Source: Thiobacillus denitrificans (lineage in GTDB: Bacteria; Pseudomonadota; Gammaproteobacteria; Burkholderiales; Thiobacillaceae). Taken from it: a stretch of DNA of 64,000 bases. The DNA lies in NCBI RefSeq assembly GCF_001530125.1, contig NZ_LDUG01000011.1:1-64000 (forward strand), read 5' to 3'. Each line of letters opens with the position of its first letter. Position 1 is the stretch's first letter. The translations under genes and the position numbers were made by a program. Shown one piece after another: positions 27,267-37,982 of this stretch. The notes beneath the pieces are model-generated. The model worked only from the letters and a program-made list of their open reading frames with translations. It did no database searches and was not told the origin of the DNA.

Positions 27267-28499
27267 TTGTCCAAACGTCGTGTCGTCGTAACCGGCCTGG
27301 GGATTGTCTCCCCGGTCGGCAACACCATACCGGAAGCCTGGGACAACCTGGTTGCCGGTCGTAGCGGAATCGCCCGGATTACCCGTTTCGATCCTTCGTC
27401 TTTCACCTCGCAGATTGGGGGCGAGGTGAAGGATTTTGACGTTGGTCAATACCTCAATCCGAAGGAGGCGCGCCGCATGGATGTTTTCATCCAGTTCGGC
27501 ATGGCCGCCGGCATTCAGGCGTTCCGCGACTCGGGTATTGAAGTCACCGAAGCCAATGCCGAGCGCATTGGCGTCAATATCGGTTCCGGGATCGGCGGCC
27601 TGCCGCTGATCGAGGAAACTCACACCCTGTTGATGGAATCCGGCCCGAGGAAGATTTCCCCCTTCTTTATTCCGGGTTCCATCATCAACATGATTTCCGG
27701 CAACCTTTCCATCCAGTTCGGATTGAAAGGGCCCAACCTGGCGGTTGTGACCGCCTGCACCACCGGCCTGCACGCGATAGGCCTGTCCGCCCGCATGATC
27801 GAGCATGGCGATGCCGACGTGATGGTCGCCGGCGGCGCCGAATGCGCAACTTCGCCACTGGGTCTGGGTGGGTTCGCCGCTGCACGCGCGCTGTCCACCC
27901 GCAACGACGACCCAGCCACCGCCAGCCGTCCGTGGGACAAGGATCGCGACGGCTTTGTGCTGGGCGAGGGCGCCGGCGTGCTGGTGCTGGAAGAGTACGA
28001 GCACGCCAAGGCACGTGGCGCAAAAATCTACGCCGAGGTGGTGGGCTTGGGCATGAGCGGCGACGCTTACCACGTGACGTCGCCGAGCACCGACGGCCCC
28101 AGGCGTTCGATGCTGAACGCGATGCGCGATGCCGGCGTCAATGCCGATCAGATCAATTACATCAACGCGCATGGCACCTCGACGCCGATGGGCGACAAGA
28201 ACGAAACCGACGCGATCAAGCTCGCCATGGGCGATGCGGCCTACAAGACGGTCGTCAACTCGACCAAGTCGATGACCGGTCACCTGCTGGGCGGCGCCGG
28301 CGGCGTGGAGTCGGTATTTACCGTGCTGGCGCTGCATCATCAGGTGTCGCCGCCGACCATCAACATCTTCTCGCAAGACCCGGAATGCGATCTCGATTTC
28401 TGCGCCAACACCGCGCGTGACATGAAGATCGACTTTGCGCTCAAGAACAACTTCGGGTTTGGCGGCACCAACGGCTCGCTGATTTTCAAACGCATTTGA
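27267..28499 (+). CDS. fabF: beta-ketoacyl-ACP synthase II
   Basis: A 410-residue elongating condensing enzyme. The nucleophile is Cys164 ([10 protein letters not shown]), with the two histidines in [11 protein letters not shown] and [10 protein letters not shown]. It starts at TTG with AAGAGG upstream; the N-terminus [16 protein letters not shown] is the family norm. The stop overlaps the pabB start. Confidence 0.96.
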   Translation: MSKRRVVVTGLGIVSPVGNTIPEAWDNLVAGRSGIARITRFDPSSFTSQIGGEVKDFDVGQYLNPKEARRMDVFIQFGMAAGIQAFRDSGIEVTEANAERIGVNIGSGIGGLPLIEETHTLLMESGPRKISPFFIPGSIINMISGNLSIQFGLKGPNLAVVTACTTGLHAIGLSARMIEHGDADVMVAGGAECATSPLGLGGFAAARALSTRNDDPATASRPWDKDRDGFVLGEGAGVLVLEEYEHAKARGAKIYAEVVGLGMSGDAYHVTSPSTDGPRRSMLNAMRDAGVNADQINYINAHGTSTPMGDKNETDAIKLAMGDAAYKTVVNSTKSMTGHLLGGAGGVESVFTVLALHHQVSPPTINIFSQDPECDLDFCANTARDMKIDFALKNNFGFGGTNGSLIFKRI

Positions 28500-29860
28500 C
28501 CCACGCGGTGGATCGCCCCATCGCTCCGGACCAACCTGGCACGCCCGAAATCAAGGAGTGGCCGCTGCAGTCCAACCAACTGCGGCCTGATCTGGTCCGG
28601 CTTCAGGCCGCCGATCCGCAGCGTTACCCCGGCCTTTTTCTCAGCAGCGGCGATACCGGCTGGGACGTGCTGTTTGCATTTCCGCAGGATGTCGTGCGGA
28701 TTGCCGCCGTCGATGGCCTGGACGGATTGCAGTCGCACCCGGCGATGCAACTGCAGCCCGCTTCGCCGCAATCCGGCCACGAACTCCCCTTCAGCGGCGG
28801 CTGGCTGTGCGCCTTCGCGTACGAGCTGGGCGGCCTGTTCGAGCCCAGCGTCGGTCTGGCGGCCGACCCTGATTTCCCCCTTGCCTGGCTGGCGCGCATC
28901 CCCGCGGCGATCCTGTTCGATCGCGCGAACCGGCGCTGCGTGCTGATGGCCGAAGCCGGACAGGCCGGACTGCTCGACGCCATGCAGCGCGATCTGGATG
29001 CCATGCCGCCGCCGCTGCCGGCCGTTCCGGCACCGCGTGACCTGCGTGAAGACGACCCTGCCGCGTTTCTCGCCGGGGTTGCGCGCATCCAGGATTACAT
29101 TCGCGCGGGCGATGTGTTCCAGGTCAATCTGTCGCGCGGCTGGCAGGCCGAATTCGCCGCGCCGGTTCCCGCGGCGTCATTGCTGGCGCAACTGATGCAG
29201 CATAACCCGGCGCCGTTTTCTGCGCTGCTGCAACTGGATGAATGGGCGATCGTGAGCTCGTCGCCCGAGCGGCTGGTTCGCCTTGGCCAGGACGGGATGC
29301 TGGAAACCCGGCCGATTGCCGGCACCCATCCGCGCAGTGACGATGCGGCAGAGGATGCCGCGCTGCGCGCCCGTCTGCAGGCGCATCCCAAGGAGCGCGC
29401 CGAGCACGTCATGCTGGTCGACCTGGAACGCAACGACCTCGGGCGGGTGTGCGAGCCGGGCAGCGTGAAGGTGGACGCGCTGATGGAAATCGCCAGTTAT
29501 CGTCACGTGCATCACATCGAATCCACTGTCCGCGGCAAGCTGCGTAGCGGCATGTGCGTGCTCGACGCCTTGCGCGCGGTGTTTCCGGGCGGCACCATCA
29601 CAGGGTGTCCCAAGGTGCGCACCATGCAGATCATCCATGAGCTGGAGCAGGCGCCACGCCGCAGCTACACCGGCAGCGTCGGCTATATTAACCGCGACGG
29701 CAGTTTCGATTTCAACATCCTGATCCGCAGTTTCCTGCTGCGCGGACGCGAGTTGAGTTTTCGCGCCGGGGCCGGCATCGTCGCCGATTCCGTCGCCACG
29801 CGCGAACTCGACGAAACCCGCGCCAAGGCCCGCGGCCTGTTGCGCGCGCTTGAACCATGA
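28496..29860 (+). CDS. pabB: aminodeoxychorismate synthase component I
   Basis: A 454-residue chorismate-binding enzyme of folate synthesis. The C-terminal half shows [39 protein letters not shown] and [15 protein letters not shown]. The motif that holds the covalent-catalysis Lys in E. coli PabB (PIKGT) reads PIAGT here, as in anthranilate synthase TrpE. The adjacent pabC argues for PabB. It opens at TTG at 28496, overlapping fabF, but the first 25 residues are not conserved and a later start is possible. Confidence 0.88.
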   Translation: MTHAVDRPIAPDQPGTPEIKEWPLQSNQLRPDLVRLQAADPQRYPGLFLSSGDTGWDVLFAFPQDVVRIAAVDGLDGLQSHPAMQLQPASPQSGHELPFSGGWLCAFAYELGGLFEPSVGLAADPDFPLAWLARIPAAILFDRANRRCVLMAEAGQAGLLDAMQRDLDAMPPPLPAVPAPRDLREDDPAAFLAGVARIQDYIRAGDVFQVNLSRGWQAEFAAPVPAASLLAQLMQHNPAPFSALLQLDEWAIVSSSPERLVRLGQDGMLETRPIAGTHPRSDDAAEDAALRARLQAHPKERAEHVMLVDLERNDLGRVCEPGSVKVDALMEIASYRHVHHIESTVRGKLRSGMCVLDALRAVFPGGTITGCPKVRTMQIIHELEQAPRRSYTGSVGYINRDGSFDFNILIRSFLLRGRELSFRAGAGIVADSVATRELDETRAKARGLLRALEP

Positions 29861-30666
29861 TCCTCGTCAACGGCCAAGGTTCTGACACCGTGAGCGCACT
29901 GGATCGCGGTCTGGCCTACGGTGACGGCGTGTTCCGCACCCTGCGTACGCAGGCCGGCCAGCCGATGTGGTGGCGCGATCAGTACGCCAAACTCGCCGCA
30001 GACTGCGCGGCGCTGGCGCTGGCGTGTCCCGACGAAGCGGGATTGCTCGCCGAAGTCTGCCGGGTGGCCGAAGCAGGACAGGGTGTCGTCAAGATCGTGC
30101 TCACGCGGGGCGCCGGTGCACGCGGCTATGCGCCGCCTGCCGCCCAGGCTTGCACCCGTATCGTGCTGGCCGCGCCGCTGCCGCCGCATGCCCAGCCCGA
30201 CGCAGCGGTCGATATCATGGCGCGCTGGTGCACGCTGCGCCTGGCGCGGCAGCCCCGGCTGGCCGGGATCAAGCACCTGAACCGGCTGGAGAACGTGCTG
30301 GCGCGGTCGGAATGGGACGACCCGGAAATCTTCGAGGGGCTGCTGTGCGACGACAGCGGCGCGGTGATCGGCGGCGTGATGAGTAATCTGTTCTGGGTCA
30401 AGCGGGGTGAACTGTTCACCCCGGATTTGAGTCAGTGTGGGGTGGCCGGCGTGGCGAGAACGCGCCTGCTGCGCGCTGCGCTGCGTCATGGCATCCGCAC
30501 CCATGTCGGCCGTTTGCCGCCAGACGCTATACTCGCTGCCGACGAAGTGGTGATTTGCAACAGCGTCATCGGGGTGCGCCGCGTGGCCCGGCTGGATGAC
30601 GTGACCTGGTCGCCTGCGGGCTGGACCGATACTTTGAAAACGGCCCTGGATGATGAAGTTGATTAA
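29857..30666 (+). CDS. pabC: aminodeoxychorismate lyase
   Basis: A 269-residue fold-type IV PLP enzyme that splits aminodeoxychorismate to p-aminobenzoate and pyruvate. The Schiff-base Lys is in GIKHLNRLENVLA (near 140), with the N-terminal DRGLAYGDGVFRTL motif and VICNSVIGVRRV near the end. The ATG overlaps the pabB stop (ATGA) and its own end overlaps mltG by 17 bases. Confidence 0.93.
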   Translation: MILVNGQGSDTVSALDRGLAYGDGVFRTLRTQAGQPMWWRDQYAKLAADCAALALACPDEAGLLAEVCRVAEAGQGVVKIVLTRGAGARGYAPPAAQACTRIVLAAPLPPHAQPDAAVDIMARWCTLRLARQPRLAGIKHLNRLENVLARSEWDDPEIFEGLLCDDSGAVIGGVMSNLFWVKRGELFTPDLSQCGVAGVARTRLLRAALRHGIRTHVGRLPPDAILAADEVVICNSVIGVRRVARLDDVTWSPAGWTDTLKTALDDEVD

Positions 30667-31639
30667 GCGATTGTTCGTACTAGCCGTGCTGGCTGCGCTG
30701 ATGCTGGCCGGCGGGTTAGCCTGGTATGGCAACCAGCCCTTGCACATCGAGCTCCAGCCGAAAACCTTCAACGTGATGCCCGGCACCCATTTGCGGAGCT
30801 TGAGCGTGATGCTGGAACGCGAAGGCGTGATCGGCAACGCGCCCGTGTTCTGGCTGCTCGGGCGTGTGCTCGGCAAGGGCGCTGCACTCAAGGCCGGCGT
30901 GTATACGCTGGACAAGCCGCTCACGCCGCTGGCGCTCTATGGCATGATCGAGCGCGGCGAGGTCTCGCAGGCGGTCGTCCAGTTCATCGAAGGCTGGAAC
31001 TGGCGCGAGGTGCGCGCAGCCCTTGCCGCGCTACCCCTGCTGAAGCACGACAGCGCCGGCATGAGCGATGCTGAGCTGCTGCAGGCGATCGGTGCCGAAG
31101 AAAGCCACCCCGAAGGCCTGCTGTTTCCCGACACCTACTTTTACGCGCCGCATTCGTCCGACCTCAACGTGCTGCGCCGCGCCTATCGCCTGCAGCAGGA
31201 AAAGCTCATGGCTGCCTGGGCAACCCGCGCGCCGGGGCTGCCCTATCGCACCCCGTACGAAGCCCTCATCATGGCGTCGATCGTCGAAAAGGAGACCGGC
31301 GCGGCGTTCGAGCGCCCGCAGATCGCCGCGGTGTTCATGAACCGGCTCAGGTTGGGGATGCGTCTGCAAACCGATCCTACCGTGATTTACGGGATGGGCG
31401 AGCGCTTCGGCGGCAACCTGCGCCGCATCGACCTGCAAACCGACACGCCGTACAACACCTACACCCGTGCCGGGCTGCCGTCGACACCGATCGCGATGCC
31501 CAGCGAAGCCGCGATCCAGGCCGCGCTCAACCCGGCCAAAACCGATGCGCTGTACTTTGTGTCGCGCAATGACGGCACCCATGTGTTTTCCAGCAACCTC
31601 GACGCGCACAACCGCGCCGTCAACCGTTACCAACGATGA
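30650..31639 (+). CDS. mltG: endolytic murein transglycosylase MltG
   Basis: A 329-residue YceG-family enzyme that cuts nascent glycan strands at the inner membrane. An N-terminal membrane helix ([19 protein letters not shown]) is followed by a LysM-like region and the catalytic domain with [22 protein letters not shown] (catalytic Glu) and [12 protein letters not shown]. Conserved neighbour order pabC-mltG-tmk-holB. ATGATG start; either Met is possible. Confidence 0.93.
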   Translation: MMKLIKRLFVLAVLAALMLAGGLAWYGNQPLHIELQPKTFNVMPGTHLRSLSVMLEREGVIGNAPVFWLLGRVLGKGAALKAGVYTLDKPLTPLALYGMIERGEVSQAVVQFIEGWNWREVRAALAALPLLKHDSAGMSDAELLQAIGAEESHPEGLLFPDTYFYAPHSSDLNVLRRAYRLQQEKLMAAWATRAPGLPYRTPYEALIMASIVEKETGAAFERPQIAAVFMNRLRLGMRLQTDPTVIYGMGERFGGNLRRIDLQTDTPYNTYTRAGLPSTPIAMPSEAAIQAALNPAKTDALYFVSRNDGTHVFSSNLDAHNRAVNRYQR

Positions 31640-32247
31640 CACCCGGCAAATTCATCACCCTCGAAGGCGTCGACGGCGCCGGCAAAAGCACGCATCTTGA
31701 ATTCGTCGCCGACTGGCTGCGCCAGCATGGCAGGGAGCTTATCGTCACCCGCGAGCCTGGTGGCACCCCGCTTGGCGAAACCCTGCGTGAATTATTGCTG
31801 CATCAAGAGATGGACGCCGACACCGAACTGCTGCTGATGTTCGCCGCGCGCCAGGAACACCTGGCGCGTCTGATTCTGCCTGCGCTGGCGCGCGGCGCGT
31901 GGGTGCTGTCCGACCGCTTCACCGATGCCAGCTATGCCTACCAGTGCGGCGGGCGCGGCATCGCCTCGGAACGCATCGCCGCGCTGGAAGCCTGGGTGCA
32001 GCGCGGCTTTCAGCCCGACCTCACCCTGCTGTTCGACGTACCGCCGGAGGTGGCGGAAGCGCGCCGCTCGGCCGCGCGTGTGGCTGACCGTTTCGAGCGC
32101 GAGGCCGACAGCTTCTTCAGCCGCGTGCGCAATGCCTATCTCGATCGTGCGCATGCCGAACCCGGCCGCATCCGTGTGCTGGATGCGCGCCACAGCATCG
32201 CCGAACTGCAGGCCGAAATCGGCCAGCTGTTGCAGGCACTGACATGA
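31636..32247 (+). CDS. tmk: thymidylate kinase
   Basis: A 203-residue dTMP kinase. The P-loop is [10 protein letters not shown] (about 8-17), the DRF motif is [11 protein letters not shown], and the lid region contains [11 protein letters not shown]. It makes dTDP for DNA synthesis. It overlaps mltG and holB by four bases on each side. Confidence 0.95.
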   Translation: MTPGKFITLEGVDGAGKSTHLEFVADWLRQHGRELIVTREPGGTPLGETLRELLLHQEMDADTELLLMFAARQEHLARLILPALARGAWVLSDRFTDASYAYQCGGRGIASERIAALEAWVQRGFQPDLTLLFDVPPEVAEARRSAARVADRFEREADSFFSRVRNAYLDRAHAEPGRIRVLDARHSIAELQAEIGQLLQALT

Positions 32248-33230
32248 GCAGCGCGCCCTATCCCTGGCTGGAATCGGCGTGGCAGCGCTTGCTGGCGACC
32301 CGCGCCCGCCCGGCGCAGGCCTTGCTGCTGGCGGGGCCGCGCGGGGTGGGCAAGAGCGAGCTGGCGCGGGCGTGGGCGCAGGCCCTGCTGTGCGAAGCGC
32401 CGCTCACCGACGGCGCTGCCTGCGGCCAATGTCCGGCCTGCCACTGGTTCGACACCGGCGGGCATCCGGATTTTCGGCTCGTCACCCTACAGGAGAAAAC
32501 CGGCAAGGAAGGTGAAACCCGGATGGCCACCGCCATCGAGGTCGACCAGGCGCGCGAAACGGTCGATTTTGTCCAGCTTTCCACCTACCGGGCGGGCTTT
32601 CGGGTGGTGCTGGTCGATCCGGCGGACAGTCTCAATCCGGCGGCCGCCAACGCCCTGCTAAAGGTACTTGAGGAACCGCCGTTAAATACGGTGTTCGTGC
32701 TGGTCTCGGATCAGCCGCGCCGGCTGCTGCCGACCACCCGCAGCCGCTGCACCCGCCTCGACATCGGGCTGCCGGCTGCCGAGACGGCGGCAGCGTGGCT
32801 GGCCGGGCAGGGCGTGGATGATGCAATCAACCTGCTGGCACTCTCCGGCGGCACGCCGCTCGACGCGCTGCGCTGGGCCGACAGTGGCGAACTGGATGAA
32901 CGGCGCAACGTGCTGGAAGGCCTGGCGCGCCCCGACCAGCTCGATCCGGTGACGCTGGGCGAACGCTGGAAAACGGTCGGGACACGGACCTGGCACAACG
33001 TGGCTTACAAGTGGTTGGGCGATTTGCTGGCAGTCAAGCTGCAAGGCAATGTGCGATTTAACCGCGATTTTGCTGAAGTGCTGGCGCGCTTGGGGAAAGA
33101 GGCGGATCTGGCGAAGCTGCTGGCGCTCGCCAGGACGCAGGCGAACGAAGGCAGGACGCTGTCCCATCCGCTCAACCGCAGCCTGCAGCTGGAAGCCTGG
33201 CTGATTCAGTACCGGCACCTGTTTGATTGA
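32244..33230 (+). CDS. holB: DNA polymerase III delta' subunit
   Basis: A 328-residue clamp-loader subunit. The modified P-loop is [11 protein letters not shown], followed by a zinc module with [10 protein letters not shown] and the SRC-type motif [21 protein letters not shown] is the AAA+ Walker B/sensor neighbourhood. It works with the gamma/tau and delta subunits to load the beta clamp. It overlaps tmk by four bases. Confidence 0.93.
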   Translation: MSSAPYPWLESAWQRLLATRARPAQALLLAGPRGVGKSELARAWAQALLCEAPLTDGAACGQCPACHWFDTGGHPDFRLVTLQEKTGKEGETRMATAIEVDQARETVDFVQLSTYRAGFRVVLVDPADSLNPAAANALLKVLEEPPLNTVFVLVSDQPRRLLPTTRSRCTRLDIGLPAAETAAAWLAGQGVDDAINLLALSGGTPLDALRWADSGELDERRNVLEGLARPDQLDPVTLGERWKTVGTRTWHNVAYKWLGDLLAVKLQGNVRFNRDFAEVLARLGKEADLAKLLALARTQANEGRTLSHPLNRSLQLEAWLIQYRHLFD

Positions 33231-33241
33231 GAGAGTTGAAT

Positions 33242-33613
33242 ATGAAAGCAGCAGTCAATGATGTCACCTCGCAAGTCCGCCCCGGCGTGCTCTCCCTGTC
33301 GATCAAGGAAAGATCTGCGCTGTTTGCGGCCTACATGCCTTTCATCAAGGGGGGCGGACTGTTCATTCCCACCAACAAGAGCTACAAGATGGGCGAGGAA
33401 GTGTTCATGCTGCTGACCCTGATGGATGACCCCGCCAAGCTGCCGGTATCAGGCAAGGTGGTGTGGGTAACGCCCGCCGGCGCGCATGGCGGTCGCAACC
33501 AGGGCGTGGGCGTGCAGTTCGCTTTCAACGAAAGTGGCAAGGCGGCACAAAACAAGATTGAAGGTTTGCTCGGTGGTTCGTTAAAATCGGTGCGTCCCAC
33601 ACACACCATGTAG
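33242..33613 (+). CDS. pilZ: PilZ-domain protein (type IV pilus assembly PilZ)
   Basis: A 123-residue single PilZ domain, short and with KGGGLFIPTNKSYKMGEEVFMLL and VWVTPAGAHGG, matching the pilus-assembly PilZ that follows holB in many proteobacteria. This subgroup often lacks the RxxxR c-di-GMP motif; I see no clear RxxxR here, so c-di-GMP binding is doubtful. I chose the ATG at 33242 with GAGAG upstream. Confidence 0.88.
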   Translation: MKAAVNDVTSQVRPGVLSLSIKERSALFAAYMPFIKGGGLFIPTNKSYKMGEEVFMLLTLMDDPAKLPVSGKVVWVTPAGAHGGRNQGVGVQFAFNESGKAAQNKIEGLLGGSLKSVRPTHTM

Positions 33614-33673
33614 CACCCCCGCGGTGCGCCTGGCTTTCTCTGATGAAACCGCGCTTGTTCGCGCACGCACCGC

Positions 33674-34444
33674 ATGTACATCGATTCCCACTGCCACATC
33701 AATTTCCCCGATCTCGCCAGCAAGCTACCAGAGGTGTTCGACCTCATGGCAGCCAACCAGGTGAGTCATGCGCTGTGCATCAGCGTGGAGCTGGAAAAAT
33801 TCCCTGAAATTCGCGCACTGGCCGAGACGCATCCGAACGTCTACGCCTCGGTCGGCGTGCATCCGGACCATGAAGACTGCACCGAGCCGACAGTGGAGGC
33901 GCTGGTCGCGCTGGCCGATCACCCCAAGGTGGTGGCGATCGGCGAGACCGGGCTGGATTACTTCCGGCTGACCGGCGACCTCGAGTGGCAGCGTGAGCGC
34001 TTCCGCACGCATATCCGGGCCGCCCGTGCCTGTCAAAAACCGCTGGTGATTCACACCCGTTCCGCGGCCGACGATACCCTGCGCATCATGCGCGAGGAGC
34101 AGGCGGGCGAGGCGGGCGGGGTGATGCACTGCTTTACCGAAAGCCTGGCGGTAGCCGAAGCCGCTGTAGAACTGGGCTTCTACATCTCGTTTTCCGGTAT
34201 CGTCACCTTCAAGAATGCCAAGGCGCTGCGCGAGGTGGCGGCGGCCATCCCGCTGGAGCGTCTGCTGATCGAGACCGATTCGCCGTATCTGGCGCCGGTG
34301 CCGCATCGCGGGCAGACCAATCAGCCGGGATTTGTGAAGCACGTGGCGGAAGAAATTGCGCGGGTGCGCGGGATGACTGCCGAAGCGGTGGGCGAAATTA
34401 CGACGCAGAATTTCTTCCGTCTGTTTGCCGCTGCACGGCCCTGA
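33674..34444 (+). CDS. TatD-family metal-dependent DNase (YcfH-like)
   Basis: A 256-residue TIM-barrel hydrolase. The metal ligands are in YIDSHCHINF, GETGLDYF, HTRSA, MHCFTES and ETDSPYLAP. TatD proteins remove 3' nucleotides from DNA and RNA. It is the last gene of the holB-pilZ cluster, as in E. coli (ycfH). The opposing GGDEF-EAL gene ends 33 bases downstream. Confidence 0.93.
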   Translation: MYIDSHCHINFPDLASKLPEVFDLMAANQVSHALCISVELEKFPEIRALAETHPNVYASVGVHPDHEDCTEPTVEALVALADHPKVVAIGETGLDYFRLTGDLEWQRERFRTHIRAARACQKPLVIHTRSAADDTLRIMREEQAGEAGGVMHCFTESLAVAEAAVELGFYISFSGIVTFKNAKALREVAAAIPLERLLIETDSPYLAPVPHRGQTNQPGFVKHVAEEIARVRGMTAEAVGEITTQNFFRLFAAARP

Positions 34445-34476
34445 GTCGGCACAGCGTGTGGCTGAGTCCCGCGTAG

Positions 34477-36915
34477 TCAGCCCCGGAGCAGCTGCGTCTC
34501 CGCGGCGAGTTGGCTGGCAATGGCTTCGGGGCGATGAAGGAAATAGCCCTGCCCGTAATCCACGCCGATTTCCTTCAGCGCCAGCAGGGTCGCCTCGTCC
34601 TCGATGAACTCTGCCACGCAGCCGATTTTCAGGGTTTTGGCGATCTGGGTGATGGCGACCACGATGGAGTGGTCGTGCTCGTCATGCACCATGTTGCGCA
34701 CGAAGCTGCCATCAATTTTCAGGTAGTCCACCGGCAGCATTTTGAGATAGCCGAAGGAACTCAGACCACTGCCGAAATCGTCGAGGGCGAACTGGCAGCC
34801 CATTTTCTTCAGCTCCGTCATGAAGCGGGCAGCATGCGACACGTTTCGAATGGCTGCGGTTTCGGTGATCTCGAAGGTGATCAGACTGGGCTTGACGCCG
34901 CTGCGCAGAATTTCCCGTTTGACGAAATCGAGCAGGTCTTCCTGCCCCAGTGATTGTCCGGACAGATTGATGGCATAGGCAGCCAACCCCAGCATGGTGC
35001 CATGACGGGCAATGAGTTGCAGCGCATTGCGGATAACCCAACGGTCGATTTCCGGCATGTGGCGGAAGCGCTCGGCGGCAGGAATCAGCCGCCCCGGCAG
35101 GATCAGCGAACCGTCCTCCTCCAGCATGCGGACCAGCAGTTCGCAGCGGGGGGCTTCACCGCTGGCCGCATCAAGCGGATAGATTTTCTGGTAGTGCAGG
35201 ACAAAGCGGTCATTTTCCAGCGCGCTGGGAATGCGCACCGACCATTGCATTTCCAGGTGCCGCCGCGCCTGTTCCACATCGTCCATGCTGGAGACATGAA
35301 TCTGGTTGCGTCCCTTGTCCTTGGCCACGAAGCAGGCAATGTCGGCGTTGCTGAAGATATCCACGGCTGCGGCGGTGTCCGGGCGGATGGGCACCACGCC
35401 GATGCTGATTCCGATCTCGAAGGTTTGCCCTTCCCACAGATAACGGTAATCGCGGACCCGATTGCGGATATCTTCAGCCAGGGCGCGAGCCTCATTCAAG
35501 GGGAGGTTGCGCATCAGTATGCCGAATTCGTCGCCCCCCAGGCGGGCGACCGTATCGGTTTCGCGTACCCGGTGGCGCAGCATCGTCGCGAGTTCGATCA
35601 GCAAGCCATCGCCGGCAATGTGCCCACAGGTGTCGTTGACCACCTTGAACTGGTCCAGATCCATGTAGCAGAACGCATGGTTTGTGTCGTTTTCCTTGGC
35701 ATCCCGCAGGGCATCATCGACCTGTCGCTCGAATTCGCGGCGATTGATCAGGCCAGTCAGGGCGTCATGGGTGGCCTGGTAGCCCAGCTTGCGGGAAGCC
35801 TCCCTGGCCTCGGTCACATCGTGGAACACCAGCACGGCGCCGATGGTTTTGCCCGCCTTGCCGCGGATCGGGGCGGCGGTTTCCTCGACGGCATACGAGC
35901 GGCCATCGGCCCTGACCAGCTGGGCGAGGTTGACGCCGCTGATGACGGTGTCCTCTGCCAGGCACAGGCGCGCGGGGTTGGCCAGCGGGCTCCCGGTGGA
36001 TTGATCCTGTACCCGGTAGACGGTTTCAATGGATTTGCCCACCGCCGCCGCCTGGGCGCAACCGGTCAGGGTTTCTGCCACTGGATTCAGATAGCGCACC
36101 CGGCCCATCAGGTCGGTGGTGATGACGCCGTCGCCGATCGAATGCAGCGTCACTTCGGCGCGTTCCTTTTCTTCGTGCAGCGCGTGTTCCGACTGGTGTA
36201 GCGCACCAATGCGGTTGCGGATCGCTTCGGCCATGGAATTGAAATTGCGGGCGAGCAGGCCGATTTCGTCACGGCTTGCCACCGGGATATGGAGATCGTA
36301 ATCGCCCCCACTGATTTTTTGGGTGGCCGTCAGCAGGGACTTGATATGCCGGGTCAACAGGTAACCGGCGATGCCCAGGGCAAGCAGGGTGAACAGAATT
36401 TCAACCCCGGCAATCATAAGGCTCTGGCGCAGAATGCTTTCCCTCGAAGCCACAAAGGAGGCCATCGATAGCCCGTACTGCGCGTAGCCGATGGTCTCGC
36501 CCCCAAGCGTGAGGGGGATGGCCGTGTCATACACCAGATCGCCCAGGCTTTGCAGGATGTCCTGATCGATCGCGGGCAGATTGGCCGCATCGACCTTGCC
36601 GGCCTGGGCGTACAGGTTTTTCTTGTCATCGAGGATGACGATATAGTCCAGCTCGGCGGTCGAACTGTTGACCAGTTGCTTCAGGATTTCCTTGATCGAT
36701 ACATGATCGCGTTCGAACAGACGCGCGCCGAGCGCGGCATTGAGCAGCGGGTTGACGGTTTGCAGCCGCGCCTCGGTGCGCTCTTCCATCACGTCGGTCA
36801 TCAGGCGCAGGCTGTTGGCAATCAGCAGCCCCAGCATCGTCACTTCAATGACAATGCTGACGATGACCAGCCGGGTGCGGATGGAATGGAAAAATGGGGT
36901 TCTGTTTTCGGTCAC
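34477..36915 (-). CDS. membrane sensor GGDEF-EAL protein with HAMP and PAS
   Basis: An 812-residue c-di-GMP enzyme. In order: membrane helix about 14-35, periplasmic sensor about 36-165, second helix about 168-190, HAMP about 190-245, PAS about 255-370 (ITTDLMGRVRYLNPVAE), GGDEF with ARLGGDEFGIL, and EAL. The EAL signature reads ELLVRM, but the metal residues are kept: AINLSGQSL, TFEITETA, LDDFGSGLSS and LKIDGSFV, so phosphodiesterase activity is plausible. The GGDEF signature is intact, so both activities may exist. Its ATG overlaps the stop of the PhnD-like gene. Confidence 0.93.
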   Translation of the reverse strand: MTENRTPFFHSIRTRLVIVSIVIEVTMLGLLIANSLRLMTDVMEERTEARLQTVNPLLNAALGARLFERDHVSIKEILKQLVNSSTAELDYIVILDDKKNLYAQAGKVDAANLPAIDQDILQSLGDLVYDTAIPLTLGGETIGYAQYGLSMASFVASRESILRQSLMIAGVEILFTLLALGIAGYLLTRHIKSLLTATQKISGGDYDLHIPVASRDEIGLLARNFNSMAEAIRNRIGALHQSEHALHEEKERAEVTLHSIGDGVITTDLMGRVRYLNPVAETLTGCAQAAAVGKSIETVYRVQDQSTGSPLANPARLCLAEDTVISGVNLAQLVRADGRSYAVEETAAPIRGKAGKTIGAVLVFHDVTEAREASRKLGYQATHDALTGLINRREFERQVDDALRDAKENDTNHAFCYMDLDQFKVVNDTCGHIAGDGLLIELATMLRHRVRETDTVARLGGDEFGILMRNLPLNEARALAEDIRNRVRDYRYLWEGQTFEIGISIGVVPIRPDTAAAVDIFSNADIACFVAKDKGRNQIHVSSMDDVEQARRHLEMQWSVRIPSALENDRFVLHYQKIYPLDAASGEAPRCELLVRMLEEDGSLILPGRLIPAAERFRHMPEIDRWVIRNALQLIARHGTMLGLAAYAINLSGQSLGQEDLLDFVKREILRSGVKPSLITFEITETAAIRNVSHAARFMTELKKMGCQFALDDFGSGLSSFGYLKMLPVDYLKIDGSFVRNMVHDEHDHSIVVAITQIAKTLKIGCVAEFIEDEATLLALKEIGVDYGQGYFLHRPEAIASQLAAETQLLRG

Positions 36916-37748
36916 GGGCCGGCCGGTTTAAGGAATATCTGGGTATAGGGATCAAGCCCTTTCATGGCCCGGTCGTCGACGGGTTGAAATTTCTCGTAGC
37001 CATTGGTGGTGAAGTAGGATTCGCTGCCCGGCTCCCGGTGGAAATCCAGCAGCAGTTTTTTGATCTTTTCGATGTCCTGCGCAGCCAGTCGCGGGTGCGC
37101 CATCAGCAGGAAGCCCGGTGCTTCCTCGGTGGTGCCGATGACCCGCATCTGATCCTTCCGCTCATCGTCCAGCACATACCACAGCAGCTTGCCCGTCACC
37201 GAGGCATCGGCTTCGCCGCGCAAGGGCGCGAGCATGGCGTTGTTATGGGTGCGCGTCTCGATGATCGTCACCGACTCGCCGGGCACCAGGCCATTTTCCC
37301 GCAGCGTGTGCTCCGCCATCTGATAAACGATTGAGACCTTTTGCGCGATCATCACCGTTTTGCCATTCAGGTCCCCGATCTTGTGGATACCCGAATCCTT
37401 GCGGGCAAGAAAAAAGCCTTGGACAGTATGGCTGGTCTGGACCACGCGCTTGTAGCCATCGCGGGTTTCCGCCAGGCGGCCAAGATGGGGGGCGGTGATG
37501 ATGATGTCGTACTGGCCCTCGCGGGTGCGATCGACAAAGCTGTTGAGATCCGGTGCTGTGACCAGGGTAACCGGGCGCCCCAGACTCTTGGCCAGGTAAT
37601 CCTTGAGCGGCGTGTGAAATACCGACAGCTGGACCGGGGTGACGTAGGGAAACACGCCCAGGGTGAGCGCAGTTTTCTCGTTTGCCAACGCGGAAGGGCC
37701 CAGCACAAGGAGGAACGCAAACGAAATACCACGCATCAATCCTGCCAT
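36912..37748 (-). CDS. PhnD-like periplasmic substrate-binding protein
   Basis: A 278-residue binding protein of the phosphate/phosphite/phosphonate ABC family (PhnD type 2 periplasmic fold). The signal peptide MRGISFAFLLVLGPSALA precedes mature LTLGVFPYVTPVQLS. RTREGQYDIIITAPHLGR matches the family ligand loop. I chose the ATG at 37748, with AGGGGATAGG upstream; the frame opens at 37868. No permease or ATPase gene is near; instead it overlaps the GGDEF-EAL gene, so it probably feeds a signal to that protein rather than transport. Confidence 0.87.
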   Translation of the reverse strand: MAGLMRGISFAFLLVLGPSALANEKTALTLGVFPYVTPVQLSVFHTPLKDYLAKSLGRPVTLVTAPDLNSFVDRTREGQYDIIITAPHLGRLAETRDGYKRVVQTSHTVQGFFLARKDSGIHKIGDLNGKTVMIAQKVSIVYQMAEHTLRENGLVPGESVTIIETRTHNNAMLAPLRGEADASVTGKLLWYVLDDERKDQMRVIGTTEEAPGFLLMAHPRLAAQDIEKIKKLLLDFHREPGSESYFTTNGYEKFQPVDDRAMKGLDPYTQIFLKPAGP

Positions 37749-37982
37749 TCGACCTATCCCCTTAGAAATGCCAGCCTTCGATGCCATGGGACGATCCCGG
37801 CATCCGGTCGGACTTTGCTGGCTGAAATATCCTGAATGGCCCGAGCCTTGTCGCCATCCTGCATTCATGCCAGATGAATTGTCTCTGTTTTACGGACGGA
37901 TGCAGGGAGTCCTTTAATCATCAGGGGGCGAGGTGCACCGTCAGTTCCCGAAAGTGCAGCAAGTCAGGCAGGAAGCACCAGC

